Positions 8,672 to 18,742 of a stretch of DNA of 64,000 nucleotides are shown piece by piece. The position numbers were made by a program, and so were the translations under genes. Origin of the DNA: Geminicoccaceae bacterium (GTDB lineage Bacteria > Pseudomonadota > Alphaproteobacteria > Geminicoccales > Geminicoccaceae); the NCBI GenBank assembly GCA_020638465.1, contig JACKIM010000001.1, positions 1,455,501 to 1,519,500 of the forward strand. Direction: 5' to 3'. Every line of letters begins with the position of its first letter. Position 1 is the stretch's first letter. The notes beneath the pieces are model-generated. The model was given only the letters and a program-made list of their open reading frames with translations. It was not told the DNA's origin and ran no database searches.

Positions 8672-9901
8672 TCATCGTTGCGCAGGCCGCCGCAGGGCAA
8701 TGACGGTCAGGGCGGTCGCCATCAACGAATAGGCGGCACAGCCCAGCAGCAGGACGGGAAGGGCCATTCCGTTGTCGATGCCGAAGCCGAAGATCGGCGG
8801 TCCCAGCGCACTCGCGAACACGCCCAGCGACATCATCAGCGCCTTGATCGCGCCCAGATACCGTCGGCCGTACAATTCCGGCCACAGGGCGCTCATTGTC
8901 GTCTGGTTCATGCCGACATGGACGCCGATCGCCGTCATGAACAGCCAGGCGCCCGAAGGCGCGGCGGACAGTGCGAGGATCACCAGCGCGGCGCACATGA
9001 CCGGCATGGTCAGGGGAGCGATCCGCGCCGCCGTGAACCGGTCGATGGCCGTCCCGGTCAGCAGCCCGACGGCCACCTTGGTCACGGCGAAGGCGGTGAA
9101 GGCCAGTGCGAAGGTGGAAAATTCCCATCCCTTGGTGGCGACGATCACCCCCTGGTGAAAGAACACGGCTGTAAGGATCCAGGCCGGTCCGGTCGTGGTC
9201 GGCAGCATCAGCCAGAAACGCGGGTCACGCAGGACTTGTGCCCGCGACCATGACGGTATCTCGTCGTCATACGGGGCATCGTCGATGCCTCTCTTCGGCG
9301 TCCGTTCGCCGTGCCAGACCAGCATCAGACACAAGGGGGCCAGGATCGCGGCGACAATGGTGGCGAACAGCCACCAGACGTCGCGCCATTGCATTGCGCC
9401 CAGCAGAACCACCACCAGCGGCGGCAGCAGCGCCTCGCCGATGGGTGCGCCGAGGCTGGCGATGCTGATGGCCTTGCCGCGATTGCGCGCGAACCAGCGG
9501 GCCATGCAGGTGATCGCGATATGTGTGGACATGCCCTGACCGCACAGGCGCAGCATCAAGAAGGCGATGGTAAGCGTGACAACGCCCGTGCTCGAGGCCA
9601 GCACCGCTCCCGCCGCCGCCAGCCCCACGAGGGTGAAGCCCGTGATCAGATGGACCGGATTGTGATCGATGGCCCGCCCGATCCAGAACAGCACCAGACT
9701 GCCGAAAATGGTGCCTATCGCATAGAGGCTGGCGAAATCGGCGTGTCCGAGCCCCAACTCCTGCCGGATCGGTTCATTGAACAGGGAGATGAAGAACGTC
9801 TGTCCGAGATTGCCGGTAAAGGTCAGTACTACCCCGAAGAACAGCCACCGCGCCTCGGCACGAACGAAGGAAAGGTAGGATTTCAAGGAATGAAAGTCCA
9901 A
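8672..9901 (-). CDS. MFS transporter (oxalate/monocarboxylate-like)
   Basis: A 409-residue membrane protein with about twelve hydrophobic segments. The N-terminal segment FTGNLGQTFFISLFNEPIR and the short loop after GRAIDH are typical of MFS permeases related to oxalate:formate and monocarboxylate carriers; LRLCGQGMSTHIAIT and ARNRGKAISIASLGAPIGEA also fit. The apparent start is TTG at 9901 with no convincing ribosome site; another TTG five codons downstream is possible. It lies between the hydroxyacid dehydrogenase and the aminotransferase on the same strand, so it probably imports or exports the acid they act on. Confidence 0.82.
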   Translation of the reverse strand: MDFHSLKSYLSFVRAEARWLFFGVVLTFTGNLGQTFFISLFNEPIRQELGLGHADFASLYAIGTIFGSLVLFWIGRAIDHNPVHLITGFTLVGLAAAGAVLASSTGVVTLTIAFLMLRLCGQGMSTHIAITCMARWFARNRGKAISIASLGAPIGEALLPPLVVVLLGAMQWRDVWWLFATIVAAILAPLCLMLVWHGERTPKRGIDDAPYDDEIPSWSRAQVLRDPRFWLMLPTTTGPAWILTAVFFHQGVIVATKGWEFSTFALAFTAFAVTKVAVGLLTGTAIDRFTAARIAPLTMPVMCAALVILALSAAPSGAWLFMTAIGVHVGMNQTTMSALWPELYGRRYLGAIKALMMSLGVFASALGPPIFGFGIDNGMALPVLLLGCAAYSLMATALTVIALRRPAQR

Positions 9902-10070
9902 TCATGGCACGAAACAACGCCAATGCTCACAAAGGTCTACGCTCAGGGCGACAGGTATTCAACCACCCGTCTGTCAAGGTCCGGGAGCCGGGGAAAGCCT
10001 GGTCGGGAACCCTTCGCACGGGACGGGTCGATCGCCGGCGCCAGGATCTTGCGGTGTTCCTCGGGAAGCG

Positions 10071-11012
10071 TCAGCCGACGGGCGTCAGCACCTTCTTGCC
10101 AGAGAAATGTGCCGCAAGGTTATCAACGACCAGTTGTGCCATGGCGTCACGGGTTTCGACCGTGCCGCTGGCCATGTGCGGTTGAAGCACGACATTGGTC
10201 ATCTGCCGCAATGCGTCCGGCACATGCGGCTCCCTTGCGAAGACATCAAGTCCCGCTCCGGCAATTTTCCCCTGTTGCAGGGCGTCGACGAGGGCAGATT
10301 CGTCGACGACGCTGCCGCGGGCGATGTTCACCAGATACCCGTCATGGCCGAGGGCCTCCAGTACCGCGGCATTGACGAGGCCATGCGTTGCCGGGCCGCC
10401 CGGGCAACACAGCGCCAGCACATCGCTCTGCCGTGCAAGTTCGACGAGGTCATCGACATGGGTGTAGGCGACACCCTTGTCGCTGCGGTTGTGATAGCTC
10501 ACGCTCATGCCCAGCACCTCGGCCCGGCGCGCCAGCTCCATGCCGATGCGCCCCAGGCCGAGGATGCCGAGCCGCTTCCCGCGCGGCGTGTGCCCGAGCG
10601 GGAACGGCCCGTCCGCCGGCCAGCGGCCGTTGCGCACATAGCCGTCGGCCTGAATCATGTTGCGCATCGTCATCAGGATCAAGGCGATCCCCATGTCGGC
10701 AACTTCTTCACTGAGGATATCCGGCGTATTGGTGACGATGACCGAGCGTTCCCTCGCTGCCGGCAGGTCGATGGCGTCGACACCTACGCCAAAACAGGAG
10801 ATGATCTCCAGATTGGGCATCTTGTCCATCTGGGCTGCACTGACGCCATACTCGCCGATGGATACGGCTCCCGTGATGCGTTGGCCCACATCGGCCAGAA
10901 GGGCTTCGCCATCCTGTGCCTTGTAGTAATGATGACATATGTAGGTCTCTTCGAGCGCGGCCATCGCCTTCGGGCGGATGGGGGCAACGATCAGGATTTC
11001 CTGCTTGCTCAA
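10071..11012 (-). CDS. D-2-hydroxyacid dehydrogenase (glyoxylate/hydroxypyruvate reductase-like)
   Basis: A 313-residue cytoplasmic NAD(P)H-dependent enzyme reducing 2-oxoacids. The NAD-binding motif GLGRIG is near residue 153; ARGSVVDE carries the substrate-binding arginine, FAREPHVP the catalytic-dyad glutamate, and QPHMASGT the catalytic histidine. NRSDK after the second beta strand is typical of NADPH-preferring GhrB-like members. Start is TTG with GGAG about 8 bases upstream; the following SKQEILIV begins the conserved fold. It lies 28 bases after the AhpD-like gene and belongs to the same operon. It probably removes a keto acid produced by the aminotransferase, but glyoxylate or hydroxypyruvate is equally possible. 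Confidence 0.87.
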   Translation of the reverse strand: MSKQEILIVAPIRPKAMAALEETYICHHYYKAQDGEALLADVGQRITGAVSIGEYGVSAAQMDKMPNLEIISCFGVGVDAIDLPAARERSVIVTNTPDILSEEVADMGIALILMTMRNMIQADGYVRNGRWPADGPFPLGHTPRGKRLGILGLGRIGMELARRAEVLGMSVSYHNRSDKGVAYTHVDDLVELARQSDVLALCCPGGPATHGLVNAAVLEALGHDGYLVNIARGSVVDESALVDALQQGKIAGAGLDVFAREPHVPDALRQMTNVVLQPHMASGTVETRDAMAQLVVDNLAAHFSGKKVLTPVG

Positions 11013-11040
11013 GAGCGAAACTCCCTTTTCTTCAAATGTC

Positions 11041-11436
11041 TCAGACCTGGAATTGCTCGTCGACCGGGACCTTCATGGCCGTCACCATCGCATTGCCCTG
11101 CGATGCAAGCCCCACGACCGCCAGGAATTCGTTGTACTGTTCCTGCGTCAGTCCTTTCGCCCGGGCAGCGGCCGTATGCGAATGAATGCAATACTCGCAG
11201 CTGTTGGCGATCGAGATGGCCACATAGACCAGCTCCTTGGTCAGCGGATCCAGCGCTCCCTTTCCCATCACGGCCTTCATGCGTTCCCAGAACTGGCGCA
11301 TGGCTGCCGGATCGTTGGCCATCGCCTTCCAGAAATTGTTGACATCATCCACGTTTCTCGTGGCCTTGATCTCATCGAAGACAGCTTTTGCGTCGCCCTC
11401 GACCTCGTCCTGCCCGAGCAGCCTGACCGTTGCCAT
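11041..11436 (-). CDS. Carboxymuconolactone decarboxylase/AhpD-like protein
   Basis: A 131-residue all-helical protein of the CMD/AhpD fold. The motif CEYCIHSH near residue 80 is the redox-active CxxC with following histidine of the AhpD-like peroxidase branch, so a disulfide reductase or alkylhydroperoxidase role is more likely than true lactone decarboxylation. It starts with ATG one base after the stop of the RidA gene, within translational coupling distance, and precedes the hydroxyacid dehydrogenase. The pairing with RidA suggests protection against reactive intermediates in the pathway, which is inference from neighbours. Confidence 0.82.
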   Translation of the reverse strand: MATVRLLGQDEVEGDAKAVFDEIKATRNVDDVNNFWKAMANDPAAMRQFWERMKAVMGKGALDPLTKELVYVAISIANSCEYCIHSHTAAARAKGLTQEQYNEFLAVVGLASQGNAMVTAMKVPVDEQFQV

Positions 11437-11437
11437 G

Positions 11438-11815
11438 TCAGCCTCCCACCGGCTTGTAGGCGATGGCCTCGACCTCGACCTTGCCGCTGATCATGAGCTT
11501 GCTTTCGACGCAGGAGCGGGCCGGGAGCGGCTCCTCGAAATAGCCTACATAGATCTTGTTGAACCGGACAAAGTCGCGTGCGTCGTCGAGCCAGCAGGTA
11601 CACTTGACGACATCGCCCATGTCGCAGCCTGCTTCCTCCAGCGCGGACCTGATGTTGTCCATGACCTGCCGGGTCTCGACCTCGATGGAGCCGGTCACGA
11701 GATTGCCATCCTTGTCAAATGGTACCTGTCCCGAAACAAAGACGAAATCGCCGGCACGGACGGCCTTGGAGTAAGGCATTCCGGCGGGTGCTTTGGTGGC
11801 GGCCTGACGTGGCAT
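11438..11815 (-). CDS. RidA/YjgF/YER057c family enamine/imine deaminase
   Basis: A 125-residue Rid-family protein. Members form trimers and hydrolyse 2-aminoacrylate or related imines released by PLP enzymes and amino-acid oxidases. YSKAVRAGDFVFVSGQVPFD near the N-terminus, the G(x)xxxQ..QVMDNI stretch and LPARSCVES with the active-site arginine are visible. GGGGAGGAA lies before the ATG. It is the promoter-proximal gene of the leftward operon; a 31-base inverted repeat (11836-11866) lies upstream. The downstream aminotransferase would be a natural source of its substrate. Confidence 0.88.
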   Translation of the reverse strand: MPRQAATKAPAGMPYSKAVRAGDFVFVSGQVPFDKDGNLVTGSIEVETRQVMDNIRSALEEAGCDMGDVVKCTCWLDDARDFVRFNKIYVGYFEEPLPARSCVESKLMISGKVEVEAIAYKPVGG

Positions 11816-11835
11816 CGGAGTTCCTCCCCTGACAG

Positions 11836-11866
11836 TGTGAACGTGGCCTGTTCGGACCCGTTCACA
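11836..11866. promoter_or_regulatory. Inverted repeat upstream of the RidA operon, candidate operator
   Basis: TGTGAACG (11836-11843) is repeated in inverted form as CGTTCACA (11859-11866), with 15 bases between the arms and arm centres about 23 bases apart, close to two helical turns. It lies 21 bases upstream of the RidA start and in the divergent gap to the ferredoxin gene. This is what a dimeric repressor site or an mRNA hairpin next to the ribosome site would look like; which one cannot be decided by reading. Confidence 0.4.
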
Positions 11867-11928
11867 TCACTCATCGACATGCCCGTGAAATGCAACCAAA
11901 ACGTCCGGGATCAACGACATGAGGCATC

Positions 11929-12588
11929 ATGGACAAGCTGCCGCCACTTGTGACTCCGATCGAAAACGCCGGCTTCATCGTGCTTGGCTCGTTCGCGCTC
12001 CAGTCCGCCGACGGGGCGGGGGAAGGCTTTGTCGTCCTTGTCGGCAGCGGAGGAGCCGCATTCGAGCGCACTTTCTTTGCCAGTGCTGAAGCTCGTGACG
12101 GTATCGTTCATCCGCTCGACCGCTGGACCCGGCGGACCCTCGGGGCAATCGCGCAGGATCTCGGTGGCCACCTTGTCCTGCCTTTCGATGGACCGCCCTA
12201 TCATCCGTTCCAGCGATGGGCCCGGCGGGCCGATCCGCGTTTCCACATCTCTCCGCTGGGCCTCCTGATCCACCCGGTCCACGGACTGTGGATCGGATTG
12301 CGCGGTGCGATCATCCTCGACTCCGACCCGCAGCTATCCGCGCACCGACCCGAGCCGTCTCCGTGCGATGATTGTCGCTCGCGTCCATGCCTGTCGACGT
12401 GTCCCGTGAGCGCATTTGACGGTCAAGGCTATGATGCCGACGGCTGCAGGGAGCATCTGCACGGTCCACATGGCCGGACGTGCCTGGAGGGCGGCTGCCT
12501 TGCACGTCATGCCTGTCCCGTGGGTGCGCCGTGGCGTCAGGGAGCACGCATGGCGAGGCTGCACATGCGCGCCTTCGCACGGGCCTGA
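11929..12588 (+). CDS. 4Fe-4S ferredoxin-like protein (QueG C-terminal type)
   Basis: A 219-residue soluble protein. The C-terminal third has two cysteine groups, CDDCRSRPCLSTCP near residue 145 and C...C...C...CP from about residue 175, which fit one or two 4Fe-4S clusters in the arrangement seen in ferredoxin-like modules related to epoxyqueuosine reductase. The N-terminal part has no motif I recognise. GAGG precedes the ATG at a short distance. It lies 80 bases upstream of the indolepyruvate ferredoxin oxidoreductase and may donate or accept its electrons; this is inference from position. It is divergent from the RidA operon. Confidence 0.7.
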   Translation: MDKLPPLVTPIENAGFIVLGSFALQSADGAGEGFVVLVGSGGAAFERTFFASAEARDGIVHPLDRWTRRTLGAIAQDLGGHLVLPFDGPPYHPFQRWARRADPRFHISPLGLLIHPVHGLWIGLRGAIILDSDPQLSAHRPEPSPCDDCRSRPCLSTCPVSAFDGQGYDADGCREHLHGPHGRTCLEGGCLARHACPVGAPWRQGARMARLHMRAFARA

Positions 12589-12668
12589 GATCGCCGCCGC
12601 CTCGCCGGGACTGACCTGCATGGTTCTTTTCTGCTAAGAAGGGGCATGCAGACAGGGGAGGAAAAACG

Positions 12669-15600
12669 GTGGCCGGAGACCTTACCGTCACGCTCGGCGA
12701 CAAGTATGAACTCGCCAGTGGCCGGATCTTCCTGACCGGTATTCAGGCGCTGGTCCGGCTGCCGTTGGTGCAAAAGGAGCGCGACCGTGCGAACGGGTTG
12801 AACACCGCCGGTCTCGTCACCGGCTACCGCGGTTCGCCGCTGGGAGCCTATGACCAGCAACTGGCTCTGGCGACAAGATATCTTGCGGCCTCGGACATCA
12901 TTCACCAGCCCGCCGTCAACGAGGACCTCGCGGCTACGGCATGCCAGGGAACCCAGCAGGTGGGGCACATGCGCGAAGGGCGCTTCGACGGCGTCTTCGC
13001 CATCTGGTATGGCAAGGGACCCGGCGTCGATCGTTCGGGCGATGCCTTCCGGCACGGCAATCTGTTCGGTTCATCGAGGCATGGCGGTGTCCTGCTGCTG
13101 CTGGGGGATGACCACATCTGCGAAAGTTCGACGACGGCTCACCAAAGCGAATACGCGATGGTCGACGCATTGATTCCTGTCCTCAATCCGGCAGGTGTGC
13201 AGGAGATCCTGGAGTTCGGCCTGCTGGGGATCGCCATGTCGCGCTTCAGCGGCGCCTGGGTTTCGCTCAAGTGCATTCATGATACGGTCGAAGCCACCGC
13301 GAGCATCGATGTCGGCCCCGACCTTCCGGCGATCCGCCTGCCAGATGAACACGAAATCGAAGCCGGCGAACGCAACCTGGATCTCGATACCCGCAAACCC
13401 CTGCCTCGCGTCGCAGTCGATCTGGAACGCCGGTTGAAGACGGTGAAGATGGAAGCTGCCCGCGCGTTCGCGCGCGCCAATGCCATCGACAAGGTCGTGA
13501 TGGGCGACGAGCGGGCGAAACTGGGGGTCATCAGCTGCGGCAAGTCCTATCTCGATCTGGTCGCGGCCCTGGCATTGCTGGGCATCGACGAGGGCCAGGC
13601 ACGTCGGCTCGGCCTGCGAATCTACAAGGTCGGCATGGTCTTTCCACTCGAACCGCTGATGCTGGAAACGGCCCTGCGCGGGCTGGAAAAGGCGATGGTG
13701 ATCGAGGAAAAGCGCGGCCTGATCGAAAGCCAGGCGAAGGAGCTGCTCTATGGCGGCGACGTGCGGCCCGTGATCATCGGCAAGGAGGACGAGATGGGAG
13801 CGCCGCTGTTCCCGTCCCATGGCAGCCTCGACGCCAATATCATCGCCGTGGCCATCGCCCGCCGTCTTCTGGATCTGGGCGAGGATGCCCAACTGCGGCG
13901 GAGGCTTGAGGCGATCGAGGCGGCGATGTCCGCCCATTCGGGTTTCACACCGGCCATGGTGCGCTTGCCGTGGTTCTGCCCCGGTTGCCCGCACAATACG
14001 TCGACCCGGGTGCCGGAAGGCAGTCAGGCGATGGCAGGTATCGGTTGTCACACCATGACAATCTGGATGGACCGCGAGACGTTCGGCTTTACCCAGATGG
14101 GGGGGGAGGGGGCATCATGGTGCGGAGAAGCTCCCTTCAGCAAGACCGGCCACATTTTCCAGAATGTCGGTGACGGCACATTCTTCCATTCGGGATCCCT
14201 CGCCATCCGGGCAGCAATCGCCAGCGGCCAGAACATTACGTATAAATTGCTGTATAATGATGCGGTGGCCATGACCGGCGGCCAGAAGATGGAAACGGGC
14301 AACCTTTCCGTCCCGCAGATCTGTCGCATGCTCGCAGCCGAAGGTGTGGCCGAGACCGTCGTGGTGACCGACGACGTCGGCAAATATCCCATCGCCGCGG
14401 GCTTCCCCCATGGTGTCAGGGTCCGCCATCGGGACGATCTCATGGAAGTGCAGAAACGGTTGCGCCGGATCGCAGGCGTGACCGTCATCATCTATGACCA
14501 GACCTGTGCTGCAGAGAAGCGGCGGCGCCGAAAACGCGGACGCTTGGCCGACCCAGATGAGCGAATATTCATCAACGATCTGGTCTGCGAAGGTTGCGGC
14601 GATTGCGGCGTGCAATCCAATTGTGTCGCCATTCAGCCCCTTGAGACCGATTTCGGGCGCAAGCGCCGCATCGACCAGTCAGCCTGCAACAAGGACTATT
14701 CCTGCATCAAGGGCTTCTGTCCGTCGTTTGTCAGTGTCCATGGTGGAAAGCTGCGCAAGCCGGCGCGGCAGGAGGTGAGCGCATTGGGCGCATTGCCCGT
14801 ACCGACGCTGCCCGGATTGACGGCGACGATGGGCATTCTGGTCGTGGGCATCGGCGGTACCGGCGTGGTCACGATAGCGGCCCTGCTGGGCATGGCCGCC
14901 CATATCGAGGGCAAGGGCGTGGCCGGCCTCGACATGATCGGACTGGCCCAGAAGGGAGGAGCCGTTGTCTCGCACCTCAAGCTCGCCCCTGATCCGGCCG
15001 GAACCGGTTCGCCTCGACTGACACATGGCGGAGCGGATCTGGTGATCGCCGCCGATCTGGTCGTTGCGGCCGGTCCCACGGTCATTCCGCTGATGCGGCA
15101 TGGCCGGACGCGGATCGTGCTGAACACCGAGCAGACCACGACCGGGCACTTCATTCACAATCCGGACCTGGAGTTCCCGGCCCAACGTCTTGAGAAGGAC
15201 ATCGAGGGTGCCGTGGGCAAGCTGGCGATGCATCCGCTCGATGCGACACGATTGGCCGAACGACTGCTGGGCGATGCCATAGCGGCCAACGCGCTGCTCC
15301 TGGGCCATGCATGGCAACTGGGCCTCCTGCCGTTGCAACGGGAATCGATCCTGCACGCCATCGAGCTCAACAATGTCGCCGTGGACCTCAACAGGGAGGC
15401 CTTCGAATGGGGCCGGTATGCCGCCCATGATCCTGATGCGGTGGCACGATATGCCGGGCTGGAGACGCAGGCATGCGAGCAGACCCTCGATGACATGATT
15501 GCCCAAAGAACATCTTTCCTGCTGGCCTATCAGGATCGGGCCTATGCCGAGCGCTATTGCAACCGGGTGGCAGCAGTCCGCCATGCCGAGCGCAGTGTCG

Positions 15601-16160
15601 ACGATTCGAGCGAAGCGTTGTCACGAACCGTGGCCCGCTGCCTCTTCAAGCTCATGGCGGTCAAGGACGAGTACGAGGTGGCGCGCCTCTATACCGACGG
15701 TTCGTTCCAGCGCCAGCTATCAGCACAATTCGAGAGCTACGAACGGTTGGAGCTGCATTTGGCTCCGCCACTCCTGGCCAGCCGGGATCCGGCCACCGGC
15801 CACCTCCTCAAGAAGCGATACGGTCCCTGGATCTTCAGGGTGTTGCCACTGTTGGCGCATATGCGTCGCTGGCGCGGCTCATGGTTCGACATCTTTTCGC
15901 GCACGGCCGAGCGTCGTCGCGAACGTGCGCTCATGGCCGGATACGAGGTTTTGCTGGATCGTCTCATGCGGGAACTCACATCGCGAAATCTCGCCGCAGC
16001 CATCGCGCTTGCCGGCGTTCCCGAACAGATCCGGGGCTTCGGCCATGTGAAGGAACGCCACATCGAGCGTGCGAAGAAGCGGGAGGCCGATCTGCTTCGC
16101 GCTTTCGATGAGGCGAACCGGCCCGCTCCATATCGGTGCAGTCAATCCCTGCAATCGTGA
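12669..16160 (+). CDS. Indolepyruvate:ferredoxin oxidoreductase, fused alpha/beta/gamma form
   Basis: A 1163-residue cytoplasmic enzyme that oxidatively decarboxylates aryl or branched 2-oxoacids to acyl-CoA with ferredoxin. The N-terminal part carries the pyrimidine-binding fold (TGYRGSPLGAYD), the middle the TPP-binding region (CPGCPHNTSTRVPEGS, MGGEGASW...VGDGTFFHSG), followed by a cysteine-rich segment (CEGCGDCGVQSNC...CNKDYSC...CP) for 4Fe-4S clusters, and the gamma domain (VVGIGGTGVVT) near residue 720. This single-chain form of IorA and IorB is common in proteobacteria. Start is GTG with GGGAGG 8 bases upstream. It probably completes amino-acid breakdown begun by transaminases such as the one at 7313-8542. 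Confidence 0.93.
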   Translation: MAGDLTVTLGDKYELASGRIFLTGIQALVRLPLVQKERDRANGLNTAGLVTGYRGSPLGAYDQQLALATRYLAASDIIHQPAVNEDLAATACQGTQQVGHMREGRFDGVFAIWYGKGPGVDRSGDAFRHGNLFGSSRHGGVLLLLGDDHICESSTTAHQSEYAMVDALIPVLNPAGVQEILEFGLLGIAMSRFSGAWVSLKCIHDTVEATASIDVGPDLPAIRLPDEHEIEAGERNLDLDTRKPLPRVAVDLERRLKTVKMEAARAFARANAIDKVVMGDERAKLGVISCGKSYLDLVAALALLGIDEGQARRLGLRIYKVGMVFPLEPLMLETALRGLEKAMVIEEKRGLIESQAKELLYGGDVRPVIIGKEDEMGAPLFPSHGSLDANIIAVAIARRLLDLGEDAQLRRRLEAIEAAMSAHSGFTPAMVRLPWFCPGCPHNTSTRVPEGSQAMAGIGCHTMTIWMDRETFGFTQMGGEGASWCGEAPFSKTGHIFQNVGDGTFFHSGSLAIRAAIASGQNITYKLLYNDAVAMTGGQKMETGNLSVPQICRMLAAEGVAETVVVTDDVGKYPIAAGFPHGVRVRHRDDLMEVQKRLRRIAGVTVIIYDQTCAAEKRRRRKRGRLADPDERIFINDLVCEGCGDCGVQSNCVAIQPLETDFGRKRRIDQSACNKDYSCIKGFCPSFVSVHGGKLRKPARQEVSALGALPVPTLPGLTATMGILVVGIGGTGVVTIAALLGMAAHIEGKGVAGLDMIGLAQKGGAVVSHLKLAPDPAGTGSPRLTHGGADLVIAADLVVAAGPTVIPLMRHGRTRIVLNTEQTTTGHFIHNPDLEFPAQRLEKDIEGAVGKLAMHPLDATRLAERLLGDAIAANALLLGHAWQLGLLPLQRESILHAIELNNVAVDLNREAFEWGRYAAHDPDAVARYAGLETQACEQTLDDMIAQRTSFLLAYQDRAYAERYCNRVAAVRHAERSVDDSSEALSRTVARCLFKLMAVKDEYEVARLYTDGSFQRQLSAQFESYERLELHLAPPLLASRDPATGHLLKKRYGPWIFRVLPLLAHMRRWRGSWFDIFSRTAERRRERALMAGYEVLLDRLMRELTSRNLAAAIALAGVPEQIRGFGHVKERHIERAKKREADLLRAFDEANRPAPYRCSQSLQS

Positions 16161-16181
16161 ACGTCCGTCAAGCGGGGTAAT

Positions 16182-17123
16182 TCACTCCCGGTCCTTGCGA
16201 CTCAGTTCGTAGAGAGCAACGGCGGCGGCCGTGGCGACATTCAGGCTTTCCATGCGCCTGTCCATCTCGATCCGGACGATCTCGTCGCAACTCTCCCCGA
16301 CCAGCCGGCGGATGCCGCTGCCTTCGGAGCCCAGGACCAGCACCCGTCGCCGGCTCGGCCCGGTTTCGGCCAATGTCCGGTCACTTTCGCCGTCCAGGCC
16401 GGTGATCCAGAAATCCGCCTGTTTGAGGCGTTCGAGCGCACGTGACAGATTGACCACCTGAACGATGGGGACCATGTCCAGTGCACCTGCGGCGGCTCGG
16501 GCTGCTGCACCGTTGAGTTCGGCGGACCGGCGTTCAGGAACGATGACTGCGCGAACGCCGAAACCGGCCGATGCGCGCAGGATCGCTCCGAAATTTCGGG
16601 GATCGGTGATCTGGTCGAGGGCGAGGAACAGGCTGCGTTCCGGCTGGATGGCGATCACTCGTTCGAGCGTGAGTGTCGGCAGTGGCTGGACTTCCACGGC
16701 CACACCCTGATGAACGGCATCGCGTGGCAGTCGGCGGGCGAGATCTTCCGGCGAGACGGGGGTGATGCGTAGTCTGGCCTTGTGCGCCGCGTCACCCAGC
16801 CGGCCCATGCCTTCCTCTGTCGCCAGCAAGGCCTGAACCTGCCGCCGTGGATTGCGGATGGCGGCGGCTACCGCGTGCAGCCCGTAGAGCAGGAGGCTGC
16901 CGGATGAACGTTCCCGACGTTGTCCGCCGGCGGCACCGGTGCGCCGCCCCTGATGGCGTGGAGGCGCGGTTTCGGCATTGCCGGACCGTGGTGATGCTCT
17001 CGGTCCGGTTCGGTTGCCACCGGCATCACTTCGCTTGCCCGGGTGATCGTGAGGAGCGGATCTCCTCCCGGTTCGGGAGTTTTTGTCTCTTGTTCTGTTG
17101 TTATCGGCCATTGCGGTTGACAT
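16182..17123 (-). CDS. rlmB: 23S rRNA (guanosine-2'-O)-methyltransferase, SpoU/TrmH family
   Basis: A 313-residue SAM-dependent methyltransferase expected to modify G2251 of 23S rRNA. The N-terminal 75 residues are basic and disordered (many R, G, N). LLLYGLHAVAAAI starts the substrate-binding domain. The three SpoU knot motifs are NFGAILRASAGFG, VLVLGSEGSGI and RMESLNVATAAAVALYEL. Start may be the ATG at 17123 or that at 17111; neither has a strong ribosome site. Its first codons overlap the promoter of the divergent tRNA-Tyr operon, a neighbourhood typical of alphaproteobacteria. The family also includes tRNA methyltransferases, but the length and motifs fit RlmB best. Confidence 0.9.
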   Translation of the reverse strand: MSTAMADNNRTRDKNSRTGRRSAPHDHPGKRSDAGGNRTGPRASPRSGNAETAPPRHQGRRTGAAGGQRRERSSGSLLLYGLHAVAAAIRNPRRQVQALLATEEGMGRLGDAAHKARLRITPVSPEDLARRLPRDAVHQGVAVEVQPLPTLTLERVIAIQPERSLFLALDQITDPRNFGAILRASAGFGVRAVIVPERRSAELNGAAARAAAGALDMVPIVQVVNLSRALERLKQADFWITGLDGESDRTLAETGPSRRRVLVLGSEGSGIRRLVGESCDEIVRIEMDRRMESLNVATAAAVALYELSRKDRE

Positions 17124-17145
17124 CTCTGTGAGAACGGCGATATTC
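17117..17145 (+). promoter_or_regulatory. Sigma-70-type promoter of the tRNA-Tyr operon
   Basis: A perfect TTGACA box (17117-17122) is followed after 17 bases by ATATTC (17140-17145). A GC-only stretch CGCGCGCG follows directly, as in the discriminator of stable-RNA promoters under stringent control. It lies about 30 bases upstream of tRNA-Tyr and could drive both tRNAs and tuf. Confidence 0.6.
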
Positions 17146-17174
17146 CGCGCGCGTTTACGGCCCGGACCGGGAAC

Positions 17175-17260
17175 GGAGGGGTGGCCGAGTGGTTAAAGGC
17201 AGCAGACTGTAAATCTGCCCGCGACAGCGTACGTAGGTTCGAATCCTACCCCCTCCACCA
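17175..17260 (+). tRNA. tRNA-Tyr (anticodon GTA)
   Basis: An 86-base class II tRNA. The acceptor arm GGAGGGG pairs with CCCCTCC, the anticodon stem GCAGA/TCTGC encloses CTGTAAA with anticodon GTA at 17209-17211, there is a long variable arm, and GGTTCGAATCC forms the T arm. The CCA end is encoded. It is followed 34 bases later by tRNA-Gly and then by tuf. Confidence 0.97.
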
Positions 17261-17294
17261 ACCGGAACCATGCCGGGCCGTTCGTCGGTCATCA

Positions 17295-17368
17295 GCGGGT
17301 GTAGCTCAATGGTAGAGCAACAGCCTTCCAAGCTGAAGATGAGGGTTCGATCCCCTTCACCCGCTCCA
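17295..17368 (+). tRNA. tRNA-Gly (anticodon TCC)
   Basis: A 74-base tRNA with acceptor GCGGGTG/CACCCGC, D arm GCTCAATGGTAGAGC, anticodon loop CTTCCAA with TCC at 17327-17329, T arm GGGTTCGATCCCC (with one weak closing pair) and an encoded CCA. The Tyr-Gly-tuf order matches the tyrU-glyT-thrT-tufB locus of enterics with thrT missing. Confidence 0.96.
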
Positions 17369-17424
17369 GCTCGACGAAACTGACAACGTCATTGCGCGAA
17401 CGCAGGTAACTCGGGAAACCGGCC

Positions 17425-18615
<1,191 letters not shown>

Positions 18616-18623
18616 TCTTGAAT

Positions 18624-18650
18624 AAAAAGCCGTAAAAATCAGGGCTTTTT
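18624..18650 (+). terminator. Intrinsic terminator after tuf
   Basis: AAAAAGCC (18624-18631) pairs with GGCTTTTT (18643-18650) around an 11-base loop, giving a hairpin that ends in five T residues just 8 bases past the tuf stop codon. It would separate the tRNA-tuf unit from tRNA-Trp and secE. Confidence 0.6.
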
Positions 18651-18654
18651 GTCA

Positions 18655-18676
18655 GGCGGGGCTTGCAAGCCCCGCC
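18655..18676. repeat. 22-base perfect palindrome between tuf and tRNA-Trp
   Basis: Eleven bases GGCGGGGCTTG are followed directly by their exact inverse CAAGCCCCGCC. As RNA this makes a GC-rich hairpin 4 bases after the tuf terminator. It could reinforce termination or be a processing site upstream of tRNA-Trp. Confidence 0.5.
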
Positions 18677-18742
18677 GTGAGGCCCTAGAAGACGCCGGCG
18701 TCGGCGACCGGAATGTCGTCGACGGTTGCCGTTCGGGCGCTT

